Numbered from the stretch's first letter, positions 45,197 to 58,770 are shown. The stretch: DNA of 64,000 nt from Sequoia sempervirens (GCA_007258455.2 VDFB02139442.1:1-64000), one strand, 5' to 3'. Made by a program: numbers and translations. Notes: a model not told the origin generated them from the sequence alone.

Positions 45197-46690
45197 TGTC
45201 GAGTTTTAAATATACTACAAAGATGAATTACCATTCCAGTAATTACAGGGTAATCAATTACCCATATCTAATAAATCAAGTCTTAAATAAATCAAATTTT
45301 AAATATACTATGTAAAGATAAATTACCATTACAGTAAGTAACTTAAGGGTAATGAAATTACCCATATATGATTAAAACAAGTTTTAAATAAATCTAATTT
45401 TAAATAAATCAAATTTTAAATATACTACAAAGATAAATTACCATTACAGTGACTTACAGGGTAATGAAATTACCCATATCTAATAAAATAAGTTTTAAAT
45501 AAATCTAATTTTAAATAGATCAAATTTTAAATATACTACAAAGATAAATTACCATTACAGTAAGTAACTCAAGGGTAATGAAATTACCCATATCTAATAA
45601 AAACAAGTTTTAAATAAATCTCATTTTAAATAAATCAAATTTTAAATATGCTACAACGAAACTTACAGGGTAAAGAAATTACCTATATCTAATAAAAACA
45701 AGTTTTTAAATAAATCTAATTTTAAATAAATCAAATTTTAAATATACTACAAAGATGAATTACCATTCCAGTAACTTACAGCGTAAAGAAATTACCCATA
45801 TCTAATAAAAACAAGTTTTTAAATAAATCAAATTTTAAATATACTACAAAGATAAATTACCATTACAATGGGTAATGAAATTACCCATATCTAATAAAAT
45901 AAGTTTTAAATAAATCTAATTTTAAATAGATCAAATTTTAAATATACTACAAAGATAAATTACCATTACAGTAAGTAACTCAAGGGTAATGAAATTACCC
46001 ATATCTAATAAAAACAAGTTTTAAATAAATCTAATTTTAAATAAATCTAATTTTAAATATACTACAAAGATAAATTACCATTACAGTAACTTACAGGGTA
46101 ATGAAATTACCCATATCTAATAAAAAACAAGTTTTAAATAAATCTAATTTTAAATAAATCAAATTTTAAATATGCTACAACGATAAATTACCATTCCAGT
46201 AACTTACAGGGTAAAGAAATTACGTATATCTAATAAAAACAAGTTTTTAAATAAATCTAATTTTATACTACAAAGATGAATTATCCAAACTTCAGGGTAA
46301 AGAAATTACCCATATCTAATAAAACAAGTTTTAAATAAATCTAATTTTAAATAAATCAAATTTTAAATATACTACAAAGATGAATTACCATTCCAGTAAC
46401 TTACAGGGTAAAGAAATTACCCATATCTAATAAAAACAAGTTTTTAAATAAATCTAATTTTAAATAAATCAAATTTTAAATATACTACAAAGATAAATTA
46501 CCATTACAGTGACTTACAGGGTAATGAAATTACCCATATCTAATCAAATAAGTTTTAAATAAATCTAATTTTAAATAGATCAAATTTTAAATATACTACA
46601 AAGATAAATTACCATTACAGTAAGTAACTCAAGGGTAATGAAATTACCCATATCTAATAAAAACAAGTTTTAAATAAATCTAATTTAAAA
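45197..46690. repeat. Minisatellite in the left LTR, about 14 units of 98-115 bp
   Basis: The unit runs CTACAAAGATAAATTACCAT, then CAGTAACTTACAGGGTAAT, GAAATTACCCATATCTAATA, AACAAGTTTTAAATAAATC and AATTTTAAATAAATCAAATT, to AAATATA. Each full unit has the dyad GGGTAAT-GAA-ATTACCC; in some units it is GGGTAAA, breaking one pair. Some units lack the middle third. Confidence 0.95.
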
Positions 46691-47697
46691 AAATATGTTT
46701 ATTTATTTAAATTTCTAAATATTATAAATAAAAGAGCTATCTTCACAAAAATATGCCATACCAATCATGCGTAATTTTAAGGAGAGGTAAAAGAAGTGGA
46801 GGGTAAATATCATGCCTAATTTTAAGGAGAGGTAAAAGAAGTGGAGGGTAAATATCATCTAACGATTCTTATGCAAAAATCTTTATGCTAAAAACCTATT
46901 TAGGGTTGACTGAAAACAAGAGTAACAATTGCATAAAATACAAATTTGGTGACAAATAATGAATGCTGAAAGTAGAAAGAAGCTGTAACTGATTTCAAAG
47001 GAGAAGTTGTGCATAAGTTTTATTTTTATTTTGAGGGTGCTAATCAGAAGTAGCAATGGCGACTGGGTGGGATTCAGTTCATGCACCAAATAATAAGTGC
47101 TACAGAAAGGTAGGGCAAGCAATTTTACTTCATTAAATTAACTAATCAAATTGGGTGCTAAGAATACCATGATTGAGGAAGAAAAACATCATACACTAAC
47201 TATATTTACAAATTCAATACTTCAAAATATTTAAATTTTTCCAAAAATCTCTATATACATGTGATACAGCGTTATAGTCTTCCAAAAGAAATTACTGTGC
47301 ATCAGCTATGCATGGGATTTAACTTGCGATGCCTATTGCTATGTGTTATTATTATTATTATTATTAAAACAAATAGTAAATATGTATTTAATCTTTTAAT
47401 GCTGGTTCTTTACCCATAACTCTCAGAAAATAGCATACGAAACATAAAAATAAATGGACTTACCTTCACCCTTCCCGTGTTTTCTCCAGCTCCTTCGTAA
47501 TTCCTCCTTTCTCAAAAACCACCGCTTCCCCCTTCTCGTAGTGATTTTTGTGCCTTTTTTCCTGAGTTCTTTCCCCTTCCTCCAAAAAATGTCCACCGTA
47601 GAAAGAAAAATCCCCGGGCTTTTACCCTCTTCAAACAAATGTACCCCTCCAAAAACATGTAAATGACAGGTGTAAAGAAAATTTCCAAGCTACTCTC

Positions 47698-47865
47698 GCT
47701 CCTTCCACGTTGAAAGAATCATGCAGAAAGTGAAAACTCACTCCTTCCACGTTGAAAGAATCATGCAAAAGTGAAAAGGGTTTACAAGGCACAAGGAGGA
47801 AAACCATTATTTGGATACCATTATATTATATTATATTATATTATATTATATTATATTAAGCACAA
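47698..47865. repeat. 42-bp tandem repeat x2 and (ATATT)n tract
   Basis: CTCCTTCCACGTTGAAAGAA-x-CATGCAGAAAGTG occurs twice here; the right LTR has three copies (about 56,688-56,806). An ATATT microsatellite follows at 47,820-47,858 and is shorter in the right LTR. On the minus strand the 42-bp unit is 14 codons, giving a repetitive but meaningless frame. Confidence 0.85.
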
Positions 47866-49000
47866 CCCTTCCACCATTTAATATTTTACGCGGTAAACAT
47901 ATTATCCCATTATAAATTTAACGGAGAACTCTTTTGGTATAAAAATTTACAAAATACAATTATTAACAAAATTATTTATTTTTGAATAAATCCAAGTAAT
48001 AACAAATAAATAAATAGTATTATTTAATTAAATGGACAATATTATTTAATAAAATAAACAATATTATTTAATTAAATAAACAATATTATTTAACTAACTA
48101 AACATTATTATTTAACTAAATAAACATTATTATTTAATTAAATAAACAATATTATTTAATTTCCAATTGAAAATTCATAAAGCTCCAATTAAGATATTAT
48201 TCTTTTAATTTTAAAAACATAATTTTAAATTTTCAAACTAATTTAGCATTTAATTAAATCTTCACAACACACATTAATAATTACATTTAATGTTTAATTT
48301 CAATCATAATACTAACCATAATTGTATTAATTTAACTAATTAACAGTAACGATACCATCTAAATCAAACAATTAACACATTAAAATTTCCACCCAAAAAG
48401 AAACGACGTAAAACAAGATGATACCAAACAGAGTGGGAACTGACAGATGACATCATCAAACAACAATGGGACAATGGACATGGACGTGGCTACTTTCTTG
48501 CCAAATCCTTAAACCACATCATATCCATTGGGTATGTTGGGCACGCTCTGACCCGACAGTGCGGGTGGAGTCGGTGCCTAGTACCTGCAAACCTGCATAA
48601 AACCCAGTGTCGAAACAACATATATATATTCAATGTACTACACACCGTGAGAGAGAATTGTAGTGTGGCAGGGTGCTCACAGATGAGCGATGCAACACTG
48701 TCCCCCTCACCCAAATCTCAAACAATAGAACATCATCATAAACATCATGAAGCGAGTATTAAACAATTTGCATAACCACATAGTATAGCATAATCAGTTA
48801 AGGACAAACACCATGAATCATTATATCATTAACATCATAAAACAGTATCATTTGCATCCAAGCAAAACATATAAGTCAAATAGATGAAACAATCACCAAC
48901 GTAATCATGAGTATACATCAAACATAAGCAATATTCGAACAGCAACAACCACATGCACATAAAGGTATCATGGGAGTTCAATAACACGAGAGGCATTACA

Positions 49001-49012
49001 TCCTCCTCCCCT
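49001..49012 (-). other. Polypurine tract of the long-LTR element
   Basis: On the minus strand AGGGGAGGAGGA directly precedes the 3' LTR start TGTAATGCCTC. This is the expected plus-strand primer and fixes the element's orientation. Confidence 0.75.
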
Positions 49013-49275
49013 AGAACTAGGCTTACTCCTGGAAGCCAAAATACAAAAAAAAGGGAAAGGTTTCTCAAATGCAAGGCACATCCTCCCAATGTGAGTGTTG
49101 ATCCATCATAAAATAACCATCAACCGAAAATGTCATAATCGTCATAGTCATATAAGTTGTCATCCAAACCAATCCAAAATGGTAAAACAAGAACCAATAA
49201 GGTCTCAAGGTACATAATATATTATAACAAGTATTAGTGCAATAGAAGCAACACAAGACACACTACATCAGTCTC

Positions 49276-49977
49276 CTATACGACAGAATTCTCACAGGCT
49301 CCCGAATGAACTGCCTGTCTGCTACCTATAGTCTCCACATCTGTGCTCTGATGCTCTACCTGACGGTCATCAACTACTTCAATTTCTCTGTGGATCCTAC
49401 CCGCATCATCCCCTATTGGCTCTGTGACTATCGGTCTCTGATGAAATTCAGGTGTGCTCCTCTAAGGACATTGCCTAGCTATGTGGCCGTGCTGGCCACA
49501 AGAGAAACATCCTGCATTTCTGCCATTTCCTCTACCTCAAGGAGGTGCACCATCCTGCCAAAGTCGGCCCCTCCTAGCAATAGTCTGAGTGCTATGAGTT
49601 GACTGGTCAAGCTGATAAAGTTGGGCTCGCAACCAACTTCGGATTCTCCTAGACAAAAGACGCCCACCAATCTGGACACCAATCATCCAAGTCTCATCCT
49701 CCAGACCACCATTATGACTATGGAAGGTAGGAGAACATTCCCTTAAGAGGTCCATTATAAGTCTTACTATAGCTGAAACACCTCTTCTCCTAGGGAACCT
49801 TTCTCTTTCCCTTGCCATTTGTCGATTGCTCTCCTGTCTTGGGCCAAGCCGGTTAAGAATTTCCTCAAGCAAGGGGCATAATTGAGGGCTTAGATGTTCC
49901 TCATGACCACCCTCATGGACATTCAGAAAAGGAGTGCTCTGAAGACCATGCCTATCAAGATTGTGACGTCTAGGCAT
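49276..49977 (-). pseudogene. gag remnant with CCHC zinc knuckle
   Basis: I prefer the Met at 49,977 (MPRRHNLDRH) to the upstream one at 50,010. The frame holds an Arg-rich helical part (EEILNRLGPRQESNRQMARE and a run of Arg after it) and ends in a perfect nucleocapsid knuckle CFSCGQHGHIARQCP (C-x2-C-x4-H-x4-C) at about 49,467-49,511. Two in-frame stops, TGA at 49,537 and TAG at 49,462, separate the parts; the frame closes at 49,276. About 234 codons is short for a Gypsy gag, and the central capsid part may be deleted. It is the only coding remnant in the interior. Confidence 0.75.
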
Positions 49978-50010
49978 TTTCCTACAACACCACCGAAGAA
50001 CAAGTCCCAA

Positions 50011-52145
50011 ATATTAGATGAGAACAATAAAAGGGAAGTAAACAATCTCAAGAATCTAAGTACTATATTCATGCATTATTCACATACACATGAACTCACA
50101 TCACCGGGAATCACATAACGAGGCTACACAAGGGTCCATCTGGACGCCGAAAAGCAGCATACTAATCCACAATACATAATCCATGAGCCAAGAGCCAAAA
50201 TCCATCTCACATAAACCATACCTCACACTCAATGGCTTGATGGAGTTAGGCCACACACACATAGTGAAACCATCCAATCAAAGCCACACTGATCTATCTC
50301 TTGTTGTATAAGGTGGTTAGCCTCCAAGAGATAGTCATCACACATAGGTGGGTAGTGGGTCCTAGCTGTAAAATAGCTTCACATACCCCCATCCTCAAGG
50401 TTCCCTGCGTCTGCTTCCTCGTATACACTCACCAAGTCCGCCTCATACGTCCTTGGAGAGGAATCACAATACGACACATGGCTGACCTCGAAAACAACAA
50501 CGATAAACTAGTTTAGCCACCAAAGTCATAAAATACACATCAAAGAAGATTCAATTTCAACAGTAAAGCAAGAAATGCGCGCAATTTCAACACTAAATCA
50601 AAAGTAACCATGAGGGCTACGAGAGAATAAGTCACAAAGTGTGGCTAAACCATTACAATCAAACATAAACAAAATTTCAGCCTTCAAGGTCAATTGAAAA
50701 TCATAAACAATCATATAGGAAGTCCTCAATCTTCAAAATTGCACAATACAACACTGTGTGACTAGATACTAGCCACCAAACGAGGAAGGAGGGAACATCG
50801 TCCAGCTATAACAATAGCCCTCATGTGGTGCGGAGTGAGCACGCCATCCACATGACCCAGAGTGTGCTCCTCGGCTACACCCTGCCTCGCGTCGTCATGC
50901 GACATGGTCATACGCCAGCCGGAGAAGGCACGCACTGACGTATGCCGCATGGCAGTGTGTCTATGGCTCCACAGAAGTAGGCACACACAGACACACCCCG
51001 CATAGCAATACCTTGTGGAGAAGGAACATGCAGGTACTTGCCGTCGCCAGAGGTATACATGGCTAGGACATACCCATATGCTAACCGACCCAAACACTGT
51101 CGAAAGAAAACATGAGTATCCCTCTACAAGTGTGTGAGGCCCCATTACACTCATCACACAAGTAGGCTATCATAACACAATCTCATAGTGCGCCTTCACG
51201 TGTCTATGCATGTGGCATCGTGTCCTCGAGCCCAGCTCGCTACCATCAGCAACACGGCATCATCACCAACACTGTGTCAGAACATTAGTGGGGTGTGGCA
51301 TCGTATCCATTGCATCATGTCAGAACATGTGCAGATACGATGTATGCAATACATATATGAGCATATCAATATGGGGCTAGTCAAGCTTCACCTCTCATAC
51401 AGACGAGGTTGACTCGCTAATGCCAGCTCAACGTCCCTATGGACGGCCAGGCATAAACTAACAATCCAATGTTGCTATACTCAAAATTGTGGGGTTTAGG
51501 CTAGCACATATGGATCAAGTACCCTGATCCATTGTAAGGGAAAGTAGTGAGTATGTTTCCTTGGGATCGGTTGAGCTAAGACAGCTCTGCGTCGCAATGT
51601 GCGTACGCTGCACACTCCGCCCAAGAAAACCTTGTGACTTCTACTACCCCTTCACGGATTGAGGGGCTGAGAACCAAAAGAAAAGAATCTATGAAACTAT
51701 CTTTTGGCTACTCATATATGTATAGATTTTCAACCACACGTGGGTTGGCCCTCAATCAGGTAACAAACATACAAACACACATAATGGTATGGTTAATCCC
51801 ACACCAAAAACAACATATTATGTATGGATGGGTACACCGTATCTCCATCCTAAGACCTGTGGGTTATGAGCCCACAAAGCAAGTACGGGGTATTCACAAC
51901 ACTCAACCAATGTACAGTTACTGGTTTCTCACATTTACAAGGGAAGTACAATTACATACATAATTCCACAAGTATACTTATTTTCCAACAACTACGTGGT
52001 TCAAATGTTTACCTCCTTTCCACAATCCATCATGGATTTGGATCACTTTGGCGAACTTCTACTCTAACAAATCACCGATACCGATAATGGGCTCATATGG
52101 AAACCAGAAAGTGCCCAGATGGAACCTAGTGCTCCTACACTAATG
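50011..52145 (-). other. Leader of the long-LTR element, no recognised gene
   Basis: About 2.1 kb between the 5' LTR (right) and gag. Open frames at 50,762-51,157 and elsewhere show no motif. Just inside the LTR, on the minus strand, TAGTGTAGGAGCAC lies where the primer site should be; it agrees with TGGTATCAGAGCAG at 9 of 14 positions, so a decayed initiator-Met site is possible but not shown. Confidence 0.45.
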
Positions 52146-55100
52146 TGTAATGCCCCGCCGCGGTGAACCCCAAAGGACAACAAACACCATAATTTTTTAT
52201 TTTTTTTTTAAAGTGAAACATTGCGGAACATTGCATATAATGAATGTGTGCTCACATTACACGAAAAGCAATTATGCATTTACTAAATCATTCACGTCCT
52301 CTGGAGTACACGAAACGGTCATTACAAATCATAAAATTTTATCAAAAGGAAGAGACTAAACAACCAAGAACACATAGTGATGACACACTACTATTAATGA
52401 TCACTGGTGTGGAAAACGATACATCATTTCATTGCAATTCAATTCACAGTTCCATAATACAACTACAGAGCATATTTCCACAGATACAACATATCAAAGA
52501 TACATTAGTTCATCACCTAATTTTTTTCCTAATATCAATGGAGAAGTAAGCATCGAGTATACAAGAACAGAAACACAAAATATAAAACAAAGTGGACCAA
52601 TCTCTATACCTACATTTTACATACACTCAAAGTCAACTGTGCAAGATCAGAAAGACATCTTGCTAATTTTGCAATAATTTCATTTTATTTCACTTTGTGT
52701 TTACTTCATAAGACAACAACACACCACTACTTCTATATCTAAGATCACACAAGTTACAAGAAAATATAGAAGTGATTTACTAACTTTGGCAATAGAGTCT
52801 ACTTACTTAGGTCAGCTTAACATACCTCTTACATTCTATTTTATCGACAAGTCCTTGCTCCCAATGCCTATACCTACAAGGTCTACATGACTTGGCACAC
52901 ACATAAGATCAAAGATAGTTAGCACATGATTATTAAGAAAAGCTATATAAATCAATGGTAGTTTTTACATTATCTGGAATGAACGACAAGTCTCAACAAG
53001 ACTTAGAAGAACAGTCCTAGGGGCCCGACCTAATGCCTCAAGGGCTCATCACTTGATGGCCTTTCCTACGTATATAATTCGCAGAGGCACCATAGTTCGA
53101 CAACTTGAGTTGCTCCAATTCACCCACATGGGATATAACCATTAGTTTCCAATGAACGACTTGACTTTCTTCATATGCATAACACTATAACACTGACATA
53201 AAACAACATGCAACGAGTACAACATTGCTTGATTAGGAGACTCTTTCGAATAGTTTCAAAACAAGACTCACAACAACAAGGGTGCACCAATGCATAAAAG
53301 CCACCTACCAAATACACATGTGAGGCATGAACCATCTCACTCATAATCATAACCAAAGGCAAGGAAAATCATGGAACATGGTACACCCACGAACTCAAAA
53401 TAGAAATACGATCAATGGAACACAAAGGTCTAATCATGGGAAGATTCCACACAAAATGGGTTTCCCATCGCCTTTGGAAGCCTAACAACCTACCACCCAT
53501 AACTTATCAAAGGGGAGTGGCTTAAGCATTTACGGGTTCCCAACTTATCCAAAACATGTCTATACATAAAGATTACCTCAAAAGCGAAATAAAGCAAGAG
53601 GAAAGTATGATCAACATGGAACCACTGGTATGCATAAGAAATCAATTCCAATGAGCACTCAAAGTATAACCAAAATAAATATCCAAACATGTTCAAAAGG
53701 ACTATACATACCCACTTATTTGAACGTGAACATAATCCAAACTTATTAAAGATAATGTAATAAATAATTAAATAATCCACTATGATTAAAAAGCATTTTC
53801 TTTATAATATATTTTAAATAGATAAGCACTTGGGAAAACCTATAGTATTCAAAACATCAGTTTTCTTTTGATTTAAAATTCATAGCCTGTACTTTTGTTT
53901 ACTTCAAATTGATTAAAACTTAACCTATATATATCTGTTATTTTAAACTAATAAATTTAATTCAAATGTAACCTGATTTTTACTGCAAATTAAATTTAAT
54001 TAAAAGTATGACATTTACCTTTGTTGACTTCAAAATAAATAAATTTTAATTTAAAATCTACCATATACAGTTTATGCAGAGTCACAAATCTAAAAGTAAA
54101 GATGTTTGAAAATCAATTTAATTTTAAATAAGCTTGTAATTAAATCTAATTTTAAATGCACTTGAAACGAGTCAAGTTTTAAATATACTACAAAGATGAA
54201 TTACCATTCCAGTAACTTACAGGGTAATGAAATTACCCATATCTAATAAATCAAATTTTAAATATACTATGTAAAGATAAATTACCATTACAATAAGTAA
54301 CTTAAGGGTAATGAAATTACCCATATATGATTAAAACAAGTTTTAAATAAATCTAATTTTAAATAAATCAAATTTTAAATATACTACAAAGATAAATTAC
54401 CATTACAGTGACTTACAGGGTAATGAAATTACCCATATCTAATAAAATAAGTTTTAAATAAATCTAATTTTAAATAGATCAAATTTTAAATATACTACAA
54501 AGATAAATTACCATTAGGGTAATGAAATTACCCATATCTAATAAAAACAAGTTTTAAATAAATCAAATTTTAAATATACTACAAAGATAAATTACCATTA
54601 CAGTAACTTACAGGGTAATGAAATTACCCATATCCAATAAAAAACAAGTTTTAAATAAATCTAATTTTAAATAAATCAAATTTTAAATATACTACAACGA
54701 TAAATTACCATTCCAATAACTTACAGGGTAAAGAAATTACCCATATCTAATAAAAAAACAAGTTTTAAATAAATCTAATTTTAAATATACTACAAAGATA
54801 AATTACCATTACAGTGACTTACAGGGTAATGAAATTACCCATATCTAATAAAATAAGTTTTAAATAAATCTAATTTTAAATAAATCAAATTTTAAATATA
54901 CTACAAAGATAAATTACCATTACAGTAAGTAACTCAAGAGTAATGAAATTACCCATATCTAATAAAAACAAGTTTTAAATAAATCTAATTTTAAATAAAT
55001 CAAATTTTAAATATACTACAAAGATAAATTACTATTACAGTAACTTACAGGGTAATGAAATTACCCATATCTAATAAAAAACAAGTTTTAGATAAATCTA

Positions 55101-58022
55101 ATTTTAAATAAATCAAATTTTAAATATACTACAATGATAAATTACCATTCTAGTAACTTACAGGGTAAAGAAATTACCCATATCTAATAAAAACAAGTTT
55201 TTAAATAAATCTAATTTTAAATAAATCAAATTTTAAATATACTACAAAGATGAATTACCATTCCAGTAACTTACAGGGTAAAGAAATTACCCATATCTAA
55301 TAAAAACAAGTTTTTTTAAATAAATCTAATTTTAAATAAATCAAATTTTAAATATACTACAAAGATGAATTACCATTCCAGTAACTTACAGGGTAAAGAA
55401 ATTACCCATATCTAATAAAAACAAGTTTTTAAATAAATCTAATTTTAAATAAATCAAATTTTAAATATACTACAAAGATAAATTACCATTACAGTGACTT
55501 ACAGGGTAATGAAATTACCCATATCTAATAAAATAAGTTTTAAATAAATCTAATTTTAAATAGATCAAATTTTAAATATACTACAAAGATAAATTACCAT
55601 TACAGTAAGTAACTCAAGGGTAATGAAATTACCCATATCTAATAAAAACAAGTTTTAAATAAATCTAATTTAAAAAAATATGTTTATTTATTTAAATACT
55701 CACATAGGTTCTAAATATTATAAATAAAAGAGCTATCTTCACAAAAATATTTAAACCTACAACTATTCAATTAAAAGGAGTATTTTAAAAAGAGAAAATC
55801 AATCTTAAAGGTATAGTAGCATCTAACCTCATTTTCTTTATTAGAATTAACATGTACTATTTTAACTTAAAGCTTCATTTCTCACGTATCTAAATGGAAT
55901 GTAGGCATGAACTAAGTATGCCATACCAATCATGCGTAATTTTAAGGAGAGGTAAAAGAAGTGGAGGGTAAATATCATCTAACGATTCTTATGCAAAAAT
56001 CTTTATGCTAAAAACCTATTTAGGGTTGACTGAAAACAAGAGTAACAATTGCATAAAATACAAATTTGGTGACAAATAATGAATGCTGAAAGTAGAAAGA
56101 AGCTGTAACTGATTTCAAAGGAGAAGTTGTGCATAAGTTTTATTTTTATTTTGAGGGTGCTAAACAGAAGTAGCAATGGCTGACTGGGTGGGATTCAGTT
56201 CATGCACCAAATAATAAGTGCTACAGAAAGGTAGGGCAAGCAATTTTACTTCATTAAATTAACTAATCAAATTGGGTGCTAAGAATACCATGATTGAGGA
56301 AGAAAAACATCATACACTAACTATATTTACAAATTCAATACTTCAAAATATTTAAATTTTTCCAAAAATCTCTATATACATGTGATACAACGTTACAGTC
56401 TTCCAAAAGAAATTACTGTATTTATACCTCTGTGCATCAGCTATGCATGGGATTTAACTTGCGATACCTATTGCTATGTGTTATTATTATTATTATTATT
56501 AAAACAAATAGTAAATATGTATTTAATCTTTTAATGCTGGTTTTTCCTGAGTTCTTTCCCCTTCCTCCAAAAAATGTCCACCGTAGAAAGAAAAATCCCC
56601 GGGCTTTTTACCCTCTTCAAACAAATGTACCCCTCCAAAAACATGTAAATGACAGGTGTAAAGAAAATTTCCAAGCTACTCTCGCTCCTTCCACGTTGAA
56701 AGAATCATGCAGAAAGTGAAAATTCACTCCTTCCACGTTGAAAGAATCATGCAGAAAGTGAAAACTCACTCCTTCCACGTTGAAAGAATCATGCAAAAGT
56801 GAAAAGGGTTTACAAGGCACGAGGAGGAAAACCATTATTTGGATACCATTATATTATATTATATTAAATTATATTATATTAAGCACAACCCTTCCACCAT
56901 TTAATAATTTACGCGGTAAACATATTATCCCATTATAAATTTAACGGAGAACTCTTTTAGTATAAAAATTTACAAAATACAATTATTAACAAAATTATTT
57001 ATTTTTGAATAAATCCAAGTAATAACAAATAAATAAATAGTATTATTTAATTAAATGGACAATATTATTTAATAAAATAAACAATATTATTTAATTAAAT
57101 AAACAATATTATTTAACTAACTAAACATTATTATTTAATTAAATAAACATTATTATTTAATTAAATAAACAATATTATTTAATTGCCAATTAAAAATTCA
57201 TAAAGCTCCATTAACATATTATTCTTTTAATTTTAAAAACATAATTTTAAATTTTCAAACTAATTTAGCATTTAATTAAATCTTCACAACACACATTAAT
57301 AATTATGTTTAATGTTTAATTTCAATCATAATACTAACCATAATTGTATTAATTTAACTAATTAACAGTAACGATACCATCTAAATCAAACAATTAACAC
57401 ATTAAAATTTCCACCCAAAAAGAAATGACGTAAAACAAGATGATACCAAACAGAGTGGGAACTGGCGGATGACATCATCAAACAACGATGGGACAACGGA
57501 CATGGACGGGGATACTTTCTTGCCAAATCCTTAAACCAAATCATATCCATTGGGTATGTTGGGCACGCTCTGACCCGACAGTGCGGGTGGAGTCGGTGCC
57601 TAGTACCTGCAAACCTGCATAAAACCCAGTGTCGAAACAACATATATATATTCAATGTACTACACACCGTGAGAGAGAATTGCAGTGTGGCAGGGTGCTC
57701 ACAGATGAGCGATGCAACACCGTCCCCCTCACCCAAATCTCAAACAATAGAACATCATCATAAACATCATGAAGCGAGTATTAAACAATTTGCATAACCA
57801 CACAGTATAGCATAATCAGTTAAAGACAAACACCATGAATCATTATATCATTAACATCATAAAACAGCATCATTTGCATCCAAGCAAAACATATAAGTCA
57901 AATAGATGAAACAATCACCAACGTAATCATGAGTATACATCAAACATAAGCAATATTCGAACAACAACAACCACATGCACATAAAGGTATCATGGGAGTT
58001 CAATAACACGAGAGGCATTACA
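52146..58022 (-). repeat. Right LTR (5' LTR of the minus-strand element)
   Basis: 5,877 bp, homologous end to end to the left LTR. Retains sequence at about 54,030-54,170 and 55,690-55,915 missing on the left; lacks the 47,415-47,555 segment and has three 42-bp units. Confidence 0.92.
54172..55672. repeat. Minisatellite in the right LTR, about 14 units
   Basis: Same unit as at 45,197-46,690. Unit number is similar, but the order of full and shortened units differs, so the two arrays have turned over independently since insertion. Confidence 0.95.
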
Positions 58023-58027
58023 GCATA

Positions 58028-58770
58028 GCCTTGCAACCCAACCTATGACCCCTAGTGGTGTAGCCAGAAGGATTCGTAAACATTGTGAAGCAAACTCTAG
58101 AATAGGTCACTATCTGATTGTTGAACCTTTGGGGTATCCTAAGGAATTCCTTTTTGAAATATGTGAAGATGGATTTTTTTATGCATCTCCCCATTCCTTA
58201 TGCACAACCTACAAATGGATCACTGGCTATAACCTTTACCTCATAAGACCTGTCTATGAATGCGAATAGAGAACCCTCTCCTCTGTACATTCCCACTCGT
58301 ATCAACGGAAACATCGTGACTAGCATTCTCATTGATCCTACAAGTCAAGTTAATGTTATTACAAAGGAGATTATGCTAATAAACTTTCTACATAAGGATG
58401 GGTATGATGAATCTAAGAGCACAATACACACACATGATAGGCTTTCCGTCCCTACCATCAATTTTATCACCCTTTCAGTCCTGGTAGGGCCCAGGACTAT
58501 GAATGCTCTTTTCGATATTATCCCAGAGTCTAACTTATTCAAAGTGAAGCTAAGCATTCCATGACTAGTTTCCATGAACGCAGTCCCTTCGATGATCCAT
58601 AAATGTTTGAAGTTATCTCATGAGGGCTCCATGCACGTTGTGCACGACACCGAGTATAAGCCTTTAGTGTTGTGTGGGACCTATTCGTTAGATCACTTCT
58701 GGCCTGCCCCTATTGGTCTACTTCCTCCAAGGACACACCTATTGTATCGCACTTAAGTTAAATACAAGAA
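58028..58770 (+). pseudogene. Gypsy-type retropepsin-like fragment
   Basis: A first open piece (58,045-58,269) is unrecognised. A frameshift near 58,260 leads to SPLYIPTRINGN, VTSILIDPTSQVNVIT, LVGPRTMNALFDII and, after a TGA at 58,562 (in place of Trp), LVSMNAVPSMIHKCLKLSHE. This follows the protease domain of Athila/Tat-like Gypsy elements (I-x-G...ALVDTGS-x-INV; GRPWLHDM-x-AVPS-x-x-H-x-C-x-KF), but the catalytic DTG has become DPT. No RT follows. The upstream half of the host element was displaced by the long-LTR insertion at 43,312. Confidence 0.6.

Larger units (their letters stand above)
43312..49000 (-). repeat. Left LTR (3' LTR of the minus-strand element)
   Basis: 5,689 bp. Compared with the right LTR it lacks about 150 bp before the minisatellite (near 45,200) and about 175 bp near 46,740. 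It has a doubled 51-bp phrase (46,766-46,856) and keeps about 130 bp near 47,415-47,555 that the right copy has lost. No coding frame is supported. Confidence 0.92.
43312..58022 (-). mobile_element. Giant-LTR, gag-only retrotransposon (LARD/TR-GAG-like)
   Basis: Two direct repeats of 5,689 and 5,877 bp, each starting TGTAATGCCCCGCC and ending GAGAGGCATTACA (ends form an 11-bp inverted repeat with one mismatch). They enclose a 3,145-bp interior. A perfect 5-bp target duplication GCATA flanks the whole (43,307-43,311; 58,023-58,027). The polypurine tract and gag show it reads on the minus strand, so the right-hand repeat is the 5' LTR. It has no protease, RT or integrase and needs a helper for movement. 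LTRs longer than the usual LARD value of about 4.5 kb are notable. The LTRs look mid-90s percent identical outside indels. Confidence 0.9.

Noticed and set aside
45197..46690. CRISPR-like array
   Set aside because: Units are contiguous 98-115-bp tandem repeats without unique spacers, in plant DNA within an LTR.
50762..51157. 131-codon minus-strand frame in the long-LTR leader
   Set aside because: No motif, overlaps other frames, lies in the leader where non-coding sequence is expected.
43289..58575. Many paired 60-110-codon frames occurring in both halves
   Set aside because: The same non-coding LTR sequence read twice; no domain in either copy.
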